Source: Prorocentrum cordatum (Eukaryota; Sar; Dinophyceae; Prorocentrales; Prorocentraceae). From it: a stretch of 64,000 nucleotides of DNA. The stretch's first letter is position 1. Every line of letters starts with the position of its first letter. Shown here one piece after another: positions 40,734 through 51,212 of the stretch. The notes below the pieces were generated by a model, which was not told where the DNA came from, searched no databases, and saw only the letters and a list, made by a program, of their open reading frames with translations. A program made the position numbers and the translations under genes. Location of the stretch: NCBI GenBank assembly GCA_963575745.1, contig CAUYUJ010000669.1, positions 732,501 through 796,500 of the forward strand. The letters run 5' to 3'.

Positions 40734-42205
40734 GTGCTCGAGTGGCGGCAGGAAAACGCCGCGCGCTTCCATTCGTCGTCGTCCGGCGTGTTACACACGG
40801 TCAATAACCAGTCGCGCCAACCGTCGTTGCCACGGCCGGAATCAAGCTTTATTCAAATGATGGAATTCCTGGCCCGGGGGCTGGAGCGAGCCCATGCGCA
40901 CGTTATCAGCCGAAACAGTGCGAGAGCAGCGCAAGAAGATGGCATCCTCAGGAGAGCTGGAGACATCATCTCCGATGCGTCGATCGACGCGGAGAATACC
41001 AACAAACTGTTCAACAGCAGCAAGCGGGATACGGACAACTCGTCCCATTAGACACTGATTCGGGAAAGTATCAAGCCCACCCACTTCGAGCGAGTGATCG
41101 GGCTCCAGTGGCGGGGCAATCCGCCGCTAACACGGCCAGATTCCGAATGGATTATGCAGAAAGGGAGGTTTGCTCCATATCCCAGTGCAGCTAAGTGGGG
41201 GGACGATTCTCCAGCGATTAAAGCGACAGAGTCAAGGACACCCTATTTGTTCAACCAGGTTAGACAGGTCCCCCATCGCGCTGTAGACGAACTGCCATCC
41301 AGGCCACAGGCGGGGCAGCAGGGATGGTCCAAAGCTGCTGCCGTCCAACAACATATCTCAATTTCAGTGTCCGAAGTGCTCCAAACGCTAAGCCGGCATA
41401 CAGCCAACGCACGACAGCAGGCACTGCAGGAGCTGGGCAGAGTGTTCGAACAACAGCAAGAGGCCAACTTGAACAGGTTTCTTTCGTCCTGCTCGGAGTT
41501 CGTACATTCCCCACGAGCGCAACGAGCCCAGGTGGTATATTTTCAGGCTCGCGCCGTTATTTTCGAAATCGTGACACCAAAATCGCGCAGTAGAGCATCG
41601 AATCGGACCAACGAGTGACGGACCATGGGCTAATGCGTCTGCTCGATCGCATGTGTGCAGTGTCGGAATCTTCCGCAATGCCTACGAGTGCGAGTTGCGT
41701 CCTGGATGACCGAAGGGCGGCACTCGCTCCGGGCACTAAAGGGGTACGTCTCAATGTTGGGGAAGAGTAGCGCCGAATCAGGTGGACTGGAGCTCCCTGC
41801 AGGATCGCGGGCCCACACGAGAGGTCGCACCTGGGGTCCAGTATAGGCTGTCAACAACCGCTCATCACCAGGAGGGACGGAATATTGCAGGTGGACACTG
41901 TTCTGCGCATTGCGATGTGATTGGCGCGCAAGGGCCCATACAAATCCGTGCCGTTTGACGTGCAGGGCAAGATCCAGGCGCTGCGCGAAGGGGCGCAGGG
42001 GCGCTACACTTCCAGCCGCCAGCTTGAGCGTCCAGGTGAATAATAACATGGGTATTCATATTAGCAACGTGGATCGGACCCGCAACGGAGACGCATCATC
42101 TCTGGGTCGGACCAATATGAGATTTGACGATTTGTCCAACATTTGTATCTTCGTTAGGAGACAGTCACGCAGAGGGCTGCCGCGGGTAGGCAGCCTTCGC
42201 TAGTC
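40734..42205 (+). pseudogene. Decayed gene of unknown family
   Basis: One frame runs from 40,734 to 41,618 with a single stop (TAG at 41,049). It has protein-like content on both sides: MEFLARGLERAHAHVISRNS and AGDIISDASIDAENTNKLFN before; HFERVIGLQWRGNPPLTRPD, MQKGRFAPYPSAAKWGDDSP, QHISISVSEVLQTLSRHTAN and ALQELGRVFEQQQEANLNRF after. After a gap with frame changes, FDVQGKIQALREGAQGRY and VNNNMGIHISNVDRTRNGDA with FDDLSNICIFVRRQSRRGLP (to about 42,182) look like its continuation. No known domain was recognised; the helical, Gln-rich middle could be structural. Probably a multicopy element protein rather than a host gene. Confidence 0.5.
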
Positions 42206-43182
42206 GCAAGGCACGTCAGCCACTTCGGGCGAATAGCGGTGGATAACAGCGCCCAGCTGCCACCGGCACCGAGGGAATTGCCGGATAGGGCCCTCCCCCG
42301 CGACTGATGTTTTTGCTCCTCCAGGACAGGGCGCGCTGGAGAAACCCGATGCTCTGAGGCCTGCGGCGGGGGGGGCCGCGGACAGGCAACCCGTTGGCGC
42401 GCCAGCCTCTGCGCCGCCGCTGCCGTGTGCGCGGGCCGAACGGGGGCCGGCCTTGCGTCGACGCGACTGGCTGGCTGCCCCTCACCACCCAGCGCGGGAA
42501 AAGAGGGCGACGCCGGATCGGCGGGCTCAATCCACAGATTTTGTGCGGAATTGACTCTTGACTTTCACCGTCCGAGATGGATCGACCAGGGGCGGTTGGA
42601 TCATGTCGCGAGTATGCGCTGGTGGAGGTCGCACAACTACACATGGGCAAGGGTGAGAAGTGAAAAGAAGCATAATGGTCAAGGTTCAGAGCCTTGCCAT
42701 CAGCACCATCTTCCGAGAATGGGAATAGGAGACGCGTGAGGCTCCGAGCTCATGTTCGAGCATGCCCAGCGCAGCTTTCAGACGGTTCCGCGAGGTCGAG
42801 AACAATGGTGCGAATTACGCGCGAAAAGCTCGCTGGCAGCGGCGAAGTCGATGCGTGGGAAGGATCAGCGTCGCCAGCGCTAAGTGACCCCATGGAAGCG
42901 ATGGCTTGAGAGAGCGGGTCTGCTTTCGCATTGAAAAGCCAGGCATCGCGACTGCCTGGGAAACTCATTATATCTTCGGGTCAATGATCTGGCGCGGGCC
43001 CGCCCAGGCCGATATTTGCTTGCGCAGTTTCTTCCACCTCAATGTAGTCAAAACTTCGCGCACCAATCTGAGCGAGTTTTGAGAGGAACGGTGCTAGGCT
43101 GCATTTGGCATGGCATCTGTGCCCAGGGTGCCATTCTAGTAGCCCGCGTTTCGGTCGCAGGCAGAACCCCGTCGAGACGGGA
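42206..43182. other. No gene recognised; a proline/alanine-coding stretch
   Basis: 42,340-42,540 translates on plus as an Ala/Pro/Arg-rich stretch (AAGGAADRQPVGAPASAPP) that could continue the decayed gene upstream. The rest shows nothing assignable. Confidence 0.3.
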
Positions 43183-43257
43183 GGGGCGCGGGCCCGGCCG
43201 GGCCCAGCCGCGCCCGATCCGCCCGGGCTTCGGAGGCGGAGAGAGGAGAGGAAACGC
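43183..43257 (+). repeat. Direct repeat D, copy 1
   Basis: GAGGGGCGCGGGCCC, GGGCCCAGCCGCGCCCGATC, CGCCCGG, CTTCGGAGGCGGAGAGAGGA. Repeated at 43,660-43,732 with few changes. Confidence 0.8.
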
Positions 43258-43659
43258 AGACGTTCGAGAGAACAGCGGGTTTCCTCGTTCTGCGCAGCCT
43301 CCCTCTACTGCTTGTGCTCCTCCTCCGTCGCGCGCTTGGCTTAAGGCCGCTCTAAGAGAGGCCTCAGCATCCTTTTTGGAGGCCCCGCCCACCCACGCCA
43401 CAATAAAGCGGTGGGTGGGGTTTGCCGCTGAGTTTTCTCGGCTTGCGCTTGCCGCGTCGCGGTCGGCGCGCGCTCGGCCCCCCGCCTCGCCGTGAAAGGG
43501 TATCCCCCCCCCCTGGTGCTACAGCGCGCCAGGCGGGGGGGTTCGGCGGCGAGACACGCCGCGGAGCTCGCGCCCTCCAGCGGGGGGGCGCCTCAGGCCG
43601 TGAGGAAGAGAGTCCGAGGAGCGCGAGGGCGCGCGGGGAGGAAGAGGGGGGGCGGCCTG
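43258..43659. other. GC-rich unique sequence between direct repeats
   Basis: No clear exon. Frames contain Arg/Gly-rich low-complexity translation upstream of the acidic tract. Confidence 0.3.
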
Positions 43660-43732
43660 AGGGGCGCGGGCCCAGCTGGGCCCAGCCGCGCCCGATCCGC
43701 CCGGACTTCGGAGGCGGAGAGAGGAAAGTAAA
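43660..43732 (+). repeat. Direct repeat D, copy 2
   Basis: Second copy of 43,183-43,257, with GGGCCCAGCTGGGCCCAGCC. It lies directly before the acidic tract of the methyltransferase-like gene. Confidence 0.8.
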
Positions 43733-43734
43733 TT

Positions 43735-43876
43735 GGAGGCTGGAGGGGGAGGAGGACGACGAGGAGGATATGGAGGAGGAGGGGGAGGAGGAGGAGGAGG
43801 AGGAGGAGGAGGATCAGCAAAAAGAGGAGGAGGAGGAGGACGAGGACGAGGACGAGGACGAGGAGGAGGATCAGTA
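43735..43876 (+). repeat. (GGA)n/(GAC)n acidic-coding tract
   Basis: In frame with the following domain it encodes a long Glu/Asp stretch, and may be either part of the protein or an intron filler. Confidence 0.8.
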
Positions 43877-44590
43877 CTACTTTATCCTGCACATGTTCTC
43901 GGGTAGGCGTCGGATGGGGGACCTGCAGGAGTGGATCGAGCATTTCCAGGCCCATGCTCCCCAGGACAGGCTGAAACTTGTGCGGGCGTTCGTGGTTGTC
44001 GGTCTGCTCGGGGGGCCCCCGTGTGAGACTTGGAGCGCGGCCAGGTTCAACACTCTGGCCAACGGTAGGGGCCCCAGGCCGGTTAGGTCCAAGGGGCTCC
44101 CCTGGGGCATTGAGTGCCTCACCAGTAAGGAAAGGAGGCAAGTGGATCTCGGCAATGTTTTGCTGAGAACCATGTGTCGTTTTTTGGTGGCTTGCGCGGG
44201 GCACGACACCCCCGCCATTATGGAACACCCGGCCGAGGCTCACTGGCGACCGCAGGCTCCCTCTTCGTGGCTGCTGGACGAGGTTCGATATATTCTGTCG
44301 TTGCCAGGAGCCGAGACGGTGACGGTTGCTCAGTGCCTTTTTATGGGTGCGAGTATGAGAAGCCTACTACGTTTCTGACCATCCACCTTCCCTCTCTGGG
44401 GATAAAGGTCCGCGAAGGGCCTGGGGGGGGAGGTGCAACCATCCTGGTCGGCATCGTCAGGCCCTTGGCCGTGGGGAGCAGAGGGAGTTCCGAACAGCTG
44501 CGTTGAAGGAATACCCCTCTGAGTTGTGCAAGTTGCTGGTTCGATGTATGTGGGACGGGGTTGAGGCCAGGACGAGGGTCGGCCCCAGGA
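43877..44590 (+). pseudogene. Cytosine-methyltransferase-like domain protein, frameshifted
   Basis: The frame opens with YYFILHMFSGRRRMGDLQEW, resembling the FSGxG cofactor loop (motif I). LLGGPPCETWSAARFNTL near 44,008-44,055 resembles the PPC catalytic loop (motif IV) of C5 cytosine methyltransferases. AIMEHPAEAHWRPQAPSSW near 44,215 sits where motif VI (ENV) would be. After a frameshift near 44,345, EKPTTFLTIHLPSLGIK follows; a second shift near 44,440 gives EFRTAALKEYPSELCKLLV to about 44,570. Proteins of this pattern are multicopy in dinoflagellates. Whether they methylate DNA is not established, and the match is by motif only. Two frameshifts make this copy a pseudogene. The segment between motifs I and IV appears shortened. 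Confidence 0.6.
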
Positions 44591-44860
44591 CTTGGGAGGT
44601 CCCTCGAAAAGGTTCTCGGCTTTTATATCCCCCTATACCCATATTGTGAGTTCGAGCGAAAACATGACTGTGCCCAAAAGTGGGGCAGAGGCGATAGCTC
44701 CAGCGAGTTTGGCGGCAGCCGCTAAACGGCGGTGGCGGGTGTGAGGAGGCCCCGTTCCGCGCCTTGCCGCGAGCCGCCGTCCGCCCGCGTTCTATCATCA
44801 TGCAAGTTGAATTCGATACGCTTCGAACATTCATCATGCTGGAAACCGTAGAAGCCGTAA
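44591..44860. other. Unique sequence, nothing recognised
   Basis: A short stretch before the next GGA tract, with CGTAGAAGCCGTAAAAGG at its end. No exon. Confidence 0.3.
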
Positions 44861-45054
44861 AAGGAGGAGGAGGAGGGTGAGGGGGAGGAGGAAGAGGAGG
44901 AGGGTGACGGGGGAGGAGGAGGAGGAGGAGGAGGAGGAGGAGGAGGAGGAGGAGGAGGAGGAGGAGGAGGAGGAGGAGGAGGAGGAGGAGGAAAAGGAGG
45001 AGGAAAAGGAGGAGGAGGAGCAGGAGGACGAACACGAGGACGAGGGCGGCACTA
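44861..45054. repeat. (GGA)n purine tract
   Basis: Long GGA run (about 44,910-45,030), continuing in frame into the exon that follows. Confidence 0.95.
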
Positions 45055-45195
45055 GCGCGCCCGCGCTGGAGGCCGAAGCGGCCGCCGCCCGGGGCGCCAG
45101 CGCATTCGAGGCCCGGAAGGTTGAGCTGGAGCAGCAGTGGTACGAAAAGGACGCGCGGGCCGCAGATGGGGAAGCCATTCGCCTGGAAGACCCAG
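45055..45195 (+). CDS. Candidate exon, charged helical protein
   Basis: The frame reads SAPALEAEAAAARGASAFEA, RKVELEQQWYEKDARAADGE and AIRLEDPG. It ends at CCCAG followed by GTGGGT, a good donor at 45,195/45,196. Upstream it stays open through the GGA tract (poly-Glu), so the 5' border is uncertain. Composition resembles the candidate coiled-coil exons at 36,343-38,850, and it could belong to the same gene or be a separate one. Family unknown. Confidence 0.4.
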
Positions 45196-45229
45196 GTGGG
45201 TACGGAAAGTTAACGCCGAGAGCCTCCCC

Positions 45230-45415
45230 CTGGGCCTCCCAAGTGGGGTCGAGTCGAAGTAGGTGAGGTCGGAGGATCGCGCCGTATCTCCGATGCATCG
45301 GCGATGCAGCTCGATGCGGGTCTGATTTTCTTCTGCGCCGACGGCGCCGATGCAATGCCGACGTTGCCGATGCATCGTTGATGCATCGGCTATGCCTGGG
45401 AGGCCTCTAATCAAT
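45230..45415 (+). repeat. Dispersed repeat U, copy 1
   Basis: GGTCGGAGGATCGCGCCGTA, CCGATGCATCGGCGATGCAG, CGCCGACGGCGCCGATGCA and GGGAGGCCTCTA appear in the same order at 48,872-49,036. It contains several CGATGCATCG palindromes. Confidence 0.75.
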
Positions 45416-48165
45416 CTGGAGGATCGTGGTAGGTACCGAGAGCGCCCTGCGAGAGCCTCCTGGGGCCTCTCTCGGCCGCTGTAGGAATGGCCAGAGAGGT
45501 GGGCGCAGGAGAGGCCGAGCGGTCCTCCGAAAGTTTCCGCAGCGAGTCTGCGCGGGCCCCTCAGAACTCCCACCTGAAGGCTTCCACGGCGAGTGGCGGA
45601 CGTATCAGCCTCGCCCACTGGTCGTAACCTCCGCCTCCTGTGCGCCCGTCTGGGGAGGAGCTTCGGATTCCACAGATCTCGAACATAGAAGCGGGCACGG
45701 ACACGATAGTGACGGAGACCGACATCAGTTCTTGTCCATTTTGAACCGGACTCGCTGCCAGTGTCGTTGCGGACGTTACCTTTTTGAGGCAGACCGCTGT
45801 GGGTTTGGATATGCTGCTGGGCATCGTGCCCAAATTTTCTGTGCCCATGTCGGGCGTCCAAGACCATCAGTCAAGGCCTCTCCAAACCAGGACATTGCTT
45901 GGCTGACTGTCAGAACTTGAAGCACTTCGCCTGCAGAGAACAAAAAGTGGACAACGTTTCGGCACACGGCTGCAGTTTTCTCCAAGTCCCAGCTTGGGGG
46001 GCCCTGAATCAGGGGCAGGGTTGGGCCAACACCACGCAAGCTTGCTTACGTGATGTGTGCGCCGGACCCGCAGCGGCGACGCGCGCGCTCAGAAATCTTG
46101 CAGTACAGGCTCGGTGGTTGGCGCTGTCTGGCCATAATGGCCGCCTGGGCAACGATACTTCAAACTGTTTGTACTATGTGTTCGTCTCGGACGTGTGTCT
46201 CCAAGGGGGGGTGCATAGTACTGGTATGTCTCGTAGTTCCACTAGAGAGGGAACATGTAGGCTCAGGAAGGGATGCGTCGACCCCAACTCGCCCATTCAT
46301 CGCCGAAAGGGAGCCGATCTCCCCTACCCCGCACGGGAACGTGCAGATTCTCGATCGAGGGCCCATCTCCGATCTGTCGGCGACGTATCGCTGACTCAAG
46401 GTCGATGTTTTCCCCCCTGAGCTGGTCCTCCTGTACCGCTGCCCCTCAGGCCAGGGAGGATGGGGGGATCTGACGACCAATCAGAAGAGTTCTACAGTCA
46501 AGATTCTGAAATAGTGAACAGTTCGGGCTCGGAAGGGACTTTTTGTTCCTTAGGTCCGTCCATGGGTGTTCCTTCAGCGCTCCTCGTGCACAGGGGCGCT
46601 TCTGTGGCTACTGAGGGGCTCCGTTCCTGATTCGGCGTTCCTTCTGGTCGTCGGTTGACTGTGCTCTGCCTCGGGCCTCGCCTCCATCGCGCCACACTCT
46701 CGGTAGGCTGCCCGCCGGAGGCACTCCTATGGTATGGACTCAGGTGGGCCCAAGAGGGTGCCTCGCCCCTTCTCGGCGGAGGTCGAGGAGCCGCAAACAT
46801 GGATTGGGGCGCGTGGGTCTGTGGCGGGTCCTGCTTCCGTGCAGAAGCGACGCGCTCCGTCGCCAAACGAGGCGGCACGTGCTTTGTGTGTGCGCTTCGG
46901 AGGGTTCTCCCCTCGATCCGTGGACCTGGCGCCCACGAGCCGGATCCACGGATCCCAAGTCCGTCTTAGCGTGTGCCCGAGGAGGGGGGGGGGAGAGGGA
47001 AGGGGGTTGGAAGGTGCGTGACTCGGTCTTCTCGCCCAGATTCTGACCCGGATGAGTTTTGCATGGCGATGTACCGCCCCGCTTTTCACTTTCACACCGG
47101 GCGGACATGAGAAGCACGCGCCGCTCGATCCAATCGATCCGATCTGATGTCGGTTTTGATCAGTTCGATCTGATTTGGTTCGGTAATCCGACGGCCCGAT
47201 TTGACCCCATGTTGGCTGAAGGACGGCTCCCGAGTCCTGCGTCTCTTCTTAATGCTCGGCCTCATGGGCCCTCTTCGGGCCCTGGGACTGTCAAGAGCGA
47301 CGCAGAATGAAGAGCTGGTCCTGGGAGAAGGACCCCCCAAATTCCGGGACCCTTTTTCCACTGTTGTTTCCTTCATGCCAAGCATTGTGCATGGCGTTGT
47401 TGCCCGTCTCCGCGCGGCCGATTCTATTCGATGGCGACTCTTTGCCGAGGTGGCTCGATTCGACGCATATTCCGATCTGATCCGGTCTCCTACGGGCGGC
47501 AGTGTGGCGAAATCTCGGGGGACCCATCCATTTCTTTGGGTACAACAGTAAGAACCTGTAAGGGCAATCATTGTTTGGGGAACATGCTATTTTGAGCATG
47601 CCGCAGCGCGCCCTAAGTAGCGGTTTGCTGTACGATCGTGGGCGTGATACGTACGAGTTGATCTCGTTGGACGATGTGTTTTGCAGAAGGGCGTGGCCAG
47701 CCATGGGTTTGAATTACTTGACTTGATTTCTCGATCCCGTTGGCAAGGCCTATGTCCGCCGGAGACTCAGATAGCCATCTTGGCGACTTGCATGATCTAC
47801 TTGTTTGCTCGTTGTAGCCGTGTCCCAGCGGCGATGCCGAAGAGCCCCACCGCTCGGCGGCACGGCCGCGCAGGACGACCGTAGGAATTCGGCACGGCAG
47901 ACCGTCCTAGACGCAGCCGTGCTTGCGCCGTTGTGAAGCAATTTCGAAACCTCATGCCACGGCGATTGGTAATCTTCAAGGCAACATGTGATCCAGATGA
48001 TGTTGTTGAGCTCTGCTTTTTCCGATGTTTCCCTCACGCTGTATATCGGAGGCCATCTTGGAACGACTGGGGGCTGCTTGGGACTGAATTGGGCAAAATC
48101 GCGCTGCTTGGATGGTCTTTGGGCCCCTCGGAGTATTTTACCAGGGACAGTGGCTTCGGGCACGC
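45416..48165. other. Long unique region, no gene recognised
   Basis: Scanned on both strands. 45,735-45,860 has a Cys-rich open frame (NRTRCQCRCGRYLFEADRCG), not assigned. 47,110-47,480 is rich in CGATTCGA-like words shared with 40,195-40,480. No splice-bounded exon or transposon signature was strong enough to annotate. Confidence 0.35.
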
Positions 48166-48670
48166 GAGTACGGTGTAATTTGCTCAGGATCGTGGCCTCG
48201 GTGGCGCGAGCACTTTGTAATTCATTAGAGATCGAGGCATCGACGCGAACATGGTATAGTTTACAACAGGATCGTGGCCTCGGGGGGACAGACGTAGCGT
48301 AATTTGCAAGGGATCGTGGCCTCGGGGACCGAACATTGCGTCATTTGCAAAGGATCGTGGCCTCGGATGCGCGACTATTAAATAGTTTATCAGGGATCGT
48401 GGCCTCGGGGACGCGAGGATCATGTAATTTGCAAGGGATCGTGGCCTCGGGGACGCGACCATCGCGCAATTTATGTACAAGGGATCGTGCCTCGGGGCGT
48501 TAATTTACACAGGATCGTGGCCTCGGGGACGTGAATTTTGCATGATTTGCGAGTGATAGTGAGTGGCCTCGGGATGCGCATATGGTGTAATTTACGAAGG
48601 ATCGTTGTCTCAGGGCCGCGACTACGGAATAACGTGCGAGGGATTGTGGCTTCGGGGGCGCGAATCTTAA
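48166..48670 (+). repeat. 42-bp minisatellite
   Basis: About twelve units of GGATCGTGGCCTCGGGGACG, CGA, a variable stretch, then GTAATTTGCAAG. Unit starts at 48,311, 48,352, 48,394 and 48,436 give a period of 41-42 bp. Outer units are diverged or shortened. Confidence 0.92.
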
Positions 48671-48871
48671 GGATTTGTACGTGTCCCACGGCCCCGCAGG
48701 AATTCAGAGCACTCGATTTCGGGGGATTGAAAAGCTGGCTTGGGCTTGCCCCCCCTCGCGTGGACTTGAATAATTTAGGCTTTGGAAGTAGGGCTATAAC
48801 ATGGGAGACTTGAAACTAGAACCGGAGCAGTGAGCAGCAAGCCTAACCCCCGCAGCCTAATGGCCCCGCAA
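48671..48871. other. Unique sequence, nothing recognised
   Basis: Short spacer between the 42-bp array and repeat U. Confidence 0.3.
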
Positions 48872-49036
48872 GGGTGCTGGCCTCCCAGATGGAGTTCGAA
48901 TAGATGGGATCGGAGGATCGCGCCGCATCGCCGATGTACCGGCGGTGCGGCTCGATGTGAAGCCCGATGTTCTCCACGCCGACGGCGCCGATGCATGGCA
49001 CCCCATCTGCTCGGATCCCATCTGGGAGGCCTCTAG
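48872..49036 (+). repeat. Dispersed repeat U, copy 2
   Basis: Same order as 45,230-45,415: GGATCGGAGGATCGCGCCGC, CGCCGACGGCGCCGATGCAT, CTGGGAGGCCTCTAG. Confidence 0.75.
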
Positions 49037-50099
49037 TTGTCGGTTCTCGCGCGCGTGTGCTGGTTACTGCCGTCGCCAGCCCCGTCCGCGCCCGGCCTCG
49101 GAGCCGTTCTGCAGGGGCGTTCGGAGGGGCGAGGCCGCGAGAAGGCGAGGTCGCGTGTGCACATGGACGAAGATCAGAGGCGGAACATGCACCGATACCA
49201 TTACCTTTCCCTCGTTTTCGCCTTTCCCCCTGTGAGCCCCTCGTCGACACGGCTGGATTCGCTTCGAAATTCTGGTCAGAACGCACCCGGGGAGAGGTCC
49301 GTGGAGTAGCGGTATCGGTGCCTTTGATTTCCCCAGAAGGGCGAGGGACGATGATTAGGAGTAGGAGGAGAAGGAACGAGGAGGATGAAGTTGGTCCATG
49401 AGGATGAGAGGAGCAATTATTCAAGGGACGATGCTTTTTGTTTTCGACCCCGCTGATAATCATCCGATGACACCCCGGGACGCAAGGAGAAGAGACGCAA
49501 TACCAGCTGGGCCAAGTGTGTAGAATCAAACGATCAGCACCATTATTGCGATCATCCTCCACCCCCACACTCCATCTGCATATTTACATGTTTCAGAAGA
49601 TCACATGTAAAAGAAGGAGGAAGAAGCTGAGAATTAGGGGATGAGGAGGGGGATGATGATGAGAAGGAGGAGGAGGGCAAGTTGGAGCGGGATGAGGAGG
49701 CGGAAGAGGATCGTGCAGGTCGTGGGGGTACGTGCCCAGTTCTTTTGTCGTGGGTGCTTGGCAGGAGCGGGGATACCAGAGGGACCTTGACCTCAGGAGG
49801 ACGCAGACCGAGTCCCTCAAAGAGGAGCGTCCCGTATTCCCCATAATCGTGCATAGCTACCACGTCTGATCTTCTTTGTGTTTCTTCCCCGTATCAGCAT
49901 GGGCCGCTTGTACCGCGCGGGTCTGATCAGTCAGGTCCCCACCCACTCATTTCTCATGGCCCCTCTTCATATATTCATTAGTCTTCTATCTGTACACACG
50001 TTGAGGACCTTAGCCATATATCGAATGGCCTTCGGCCAATCCCGCCGCCGTGCCTGGGTCGTGGGTGAGAGTTCTCAGGGATGCTTTTTGGGGTTCGGA
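49037..50099. other. Unique sequence with short GGA stretches
   Basis: 49,340-49,400 and 49,615-49,700 are GGA-rich. No exon or transposon could be supported. Confidence 0.35.
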
Positions 50100-50225
50100 G
50101 CGCTCTCGGGGGCCTCTTGGGGGCAGGGTTAGGGCCTCTTGGGGGCTTCTCGGGGGCCCCCTGAGGCCTCTTGGGGGCCTCTTGGGACCTCTTGGGGGTC
50201 TCTTGCGGGCTTCTCGGGGCCTCCT
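50100..50225 (+). repeat. GGGGCCTCTTGGG minisatellite, left of exon
   Basis: Short variants of CCTCTTGGGGGCC, probably the end of an intron; the last part, TCGGGGCCTCCTGCTAG, gives the acceptor of the next exon. Confidence 0.8.
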
Positions 50226-50230
50226 GCTAG

Positions 50231-50703
50231 CACGGAGGCCTCAGCCGCGAGGCGCCGTGCGCAGGAGACGGAGGAGACCGAGGGGTCCGAGGTGGCGACG
50301 GCGGACGACAGCGGTGGCGACGGCGAGTTGCGGGCCGGGGTCGGCGATGACGACGACCTGCCGCCCGAGCTGGCTGAATTGCGTGACAGCCCGCAGTTCG
50401 AGCAGGTGGCGGTGTTGGTTGCCCAGAACCCTGGGGTGCTGGAGCAGGTGCTGGGGACTTTGGCGCGGACCAACTCGGAGTTGGTGCAGGCCCTCCGGCA
50501 GTACCCCGAGGTGTTCACGGCGTTGGTGCGGGACGCGGTGGGGACGTGGACGACGACGAGGGCGACGTGGGCAGCCCGTCCGAGGGCGTTCCCACGAGCG
50601 CGAGCGAGTTGGAGCGCCTACGGGAGGAGAGAGCGAGGCAACGGCAGGAGAGGTTGCCCGGCCTGCTTGCCAAGCTTCGCGCGGCCCATGGGGCGAAGGC
50701 GCG
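50231..50703 (+). CDS. Exon with Rad23-type XPC-binding domain
   Basis: Acceptor CTCCTGCTAG (to 50,230) and donor GGCGCG then GTGAGTC (50,703/50,704). An acidic linker (AQETEETEGSEVATADDSGG) precedes LPPELAELRDSPQFEQVAVL, VAQNPGVLEQVLGTLARTNS and ELVQALRQYPEVFTALVRD (50,358-50,534). The spacing of L-x2-L-R-x2-PQF, the QNP-x4-VL block and the NSELVQAL block fits the XPC-binding domain of Rad23. There, it holds the XPC repair factor while the neighbouring UBL and UBA domains bind proteasome and ubiquitin. Those domains are not seen nearby. After residue RD the frame must shift by one base in the GGTGGGG run (about 50,538-50,543) to continue as GDVDDDEGDVGSPSEG and LERLREERARQRQERLPGLL, so there is either a sequence error or a disabling deletion. 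An STI1-like domain of another protein is the main alternative. Confidence 0.7.
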
Positions 50704-50829
50704 GTGAGTCGCAGGACGTCCGTTTCCTGGCGTTGGAGGCGGGGCACGTCGGGGCAGGCAGCATGGCGTGGGGGGCTTCAGGCGGGACCCGCCTGGGTCT
50801 CTTGAGGGAGCAAAGCGAACAGCTTCTTG

Positions 50830-51212
50830 TGGCCTCCTGGGGGCCCCTCGGGGCTGAGGGCTCTTGGAGTCGTCTTTCGGGCCTCTTGGGCCGTCTTGGA
50901 CGCCACTTGGGCCGTCTTGAGACCCCCTTGGGCTGTTTTGGAGACCTCTTGGAGGCCGCTTGGGGCGATCTTGGGAGCGTCGGGAAGCCAAAAAGGCGAG
51001 AAAGCAGGTAAACACCTCCATCCATGATGTTGGCCTCTTGGGGCCCTGTCGGAGGCCTCTTGGAGGCCTCTTGGAGGCCTCCTGGGGCGTCTTGGAGGTC
51101 TCTTGGGCCGTCTGGAGGCCATCTTTCGGCGACTCGGGGCCCTCTTGGACCGTCTCGGGGGCCTCTTGGGGCCCTCTTGGCTCGTCTTGGGGCCCTCTCG
51201 GGCCCGAGAAAT
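50830..51212 (+). repeat. GGGGCCTCTTGGG minisatellite, right of exon
   Basis: Variants of GGCCTCTTGGAGGCC and CGTCTTGG across nearly 400 bp, the intron-like continuation after the XPC-binding exon. Confidence 0.85.

Noticed and set aside
44840-44866. Spliced-leader relic at CCGTAGAAGCCGTAAAAGG
   Set aside because: Only the first six bases match the dinoflagellate leader; the remainder does not.
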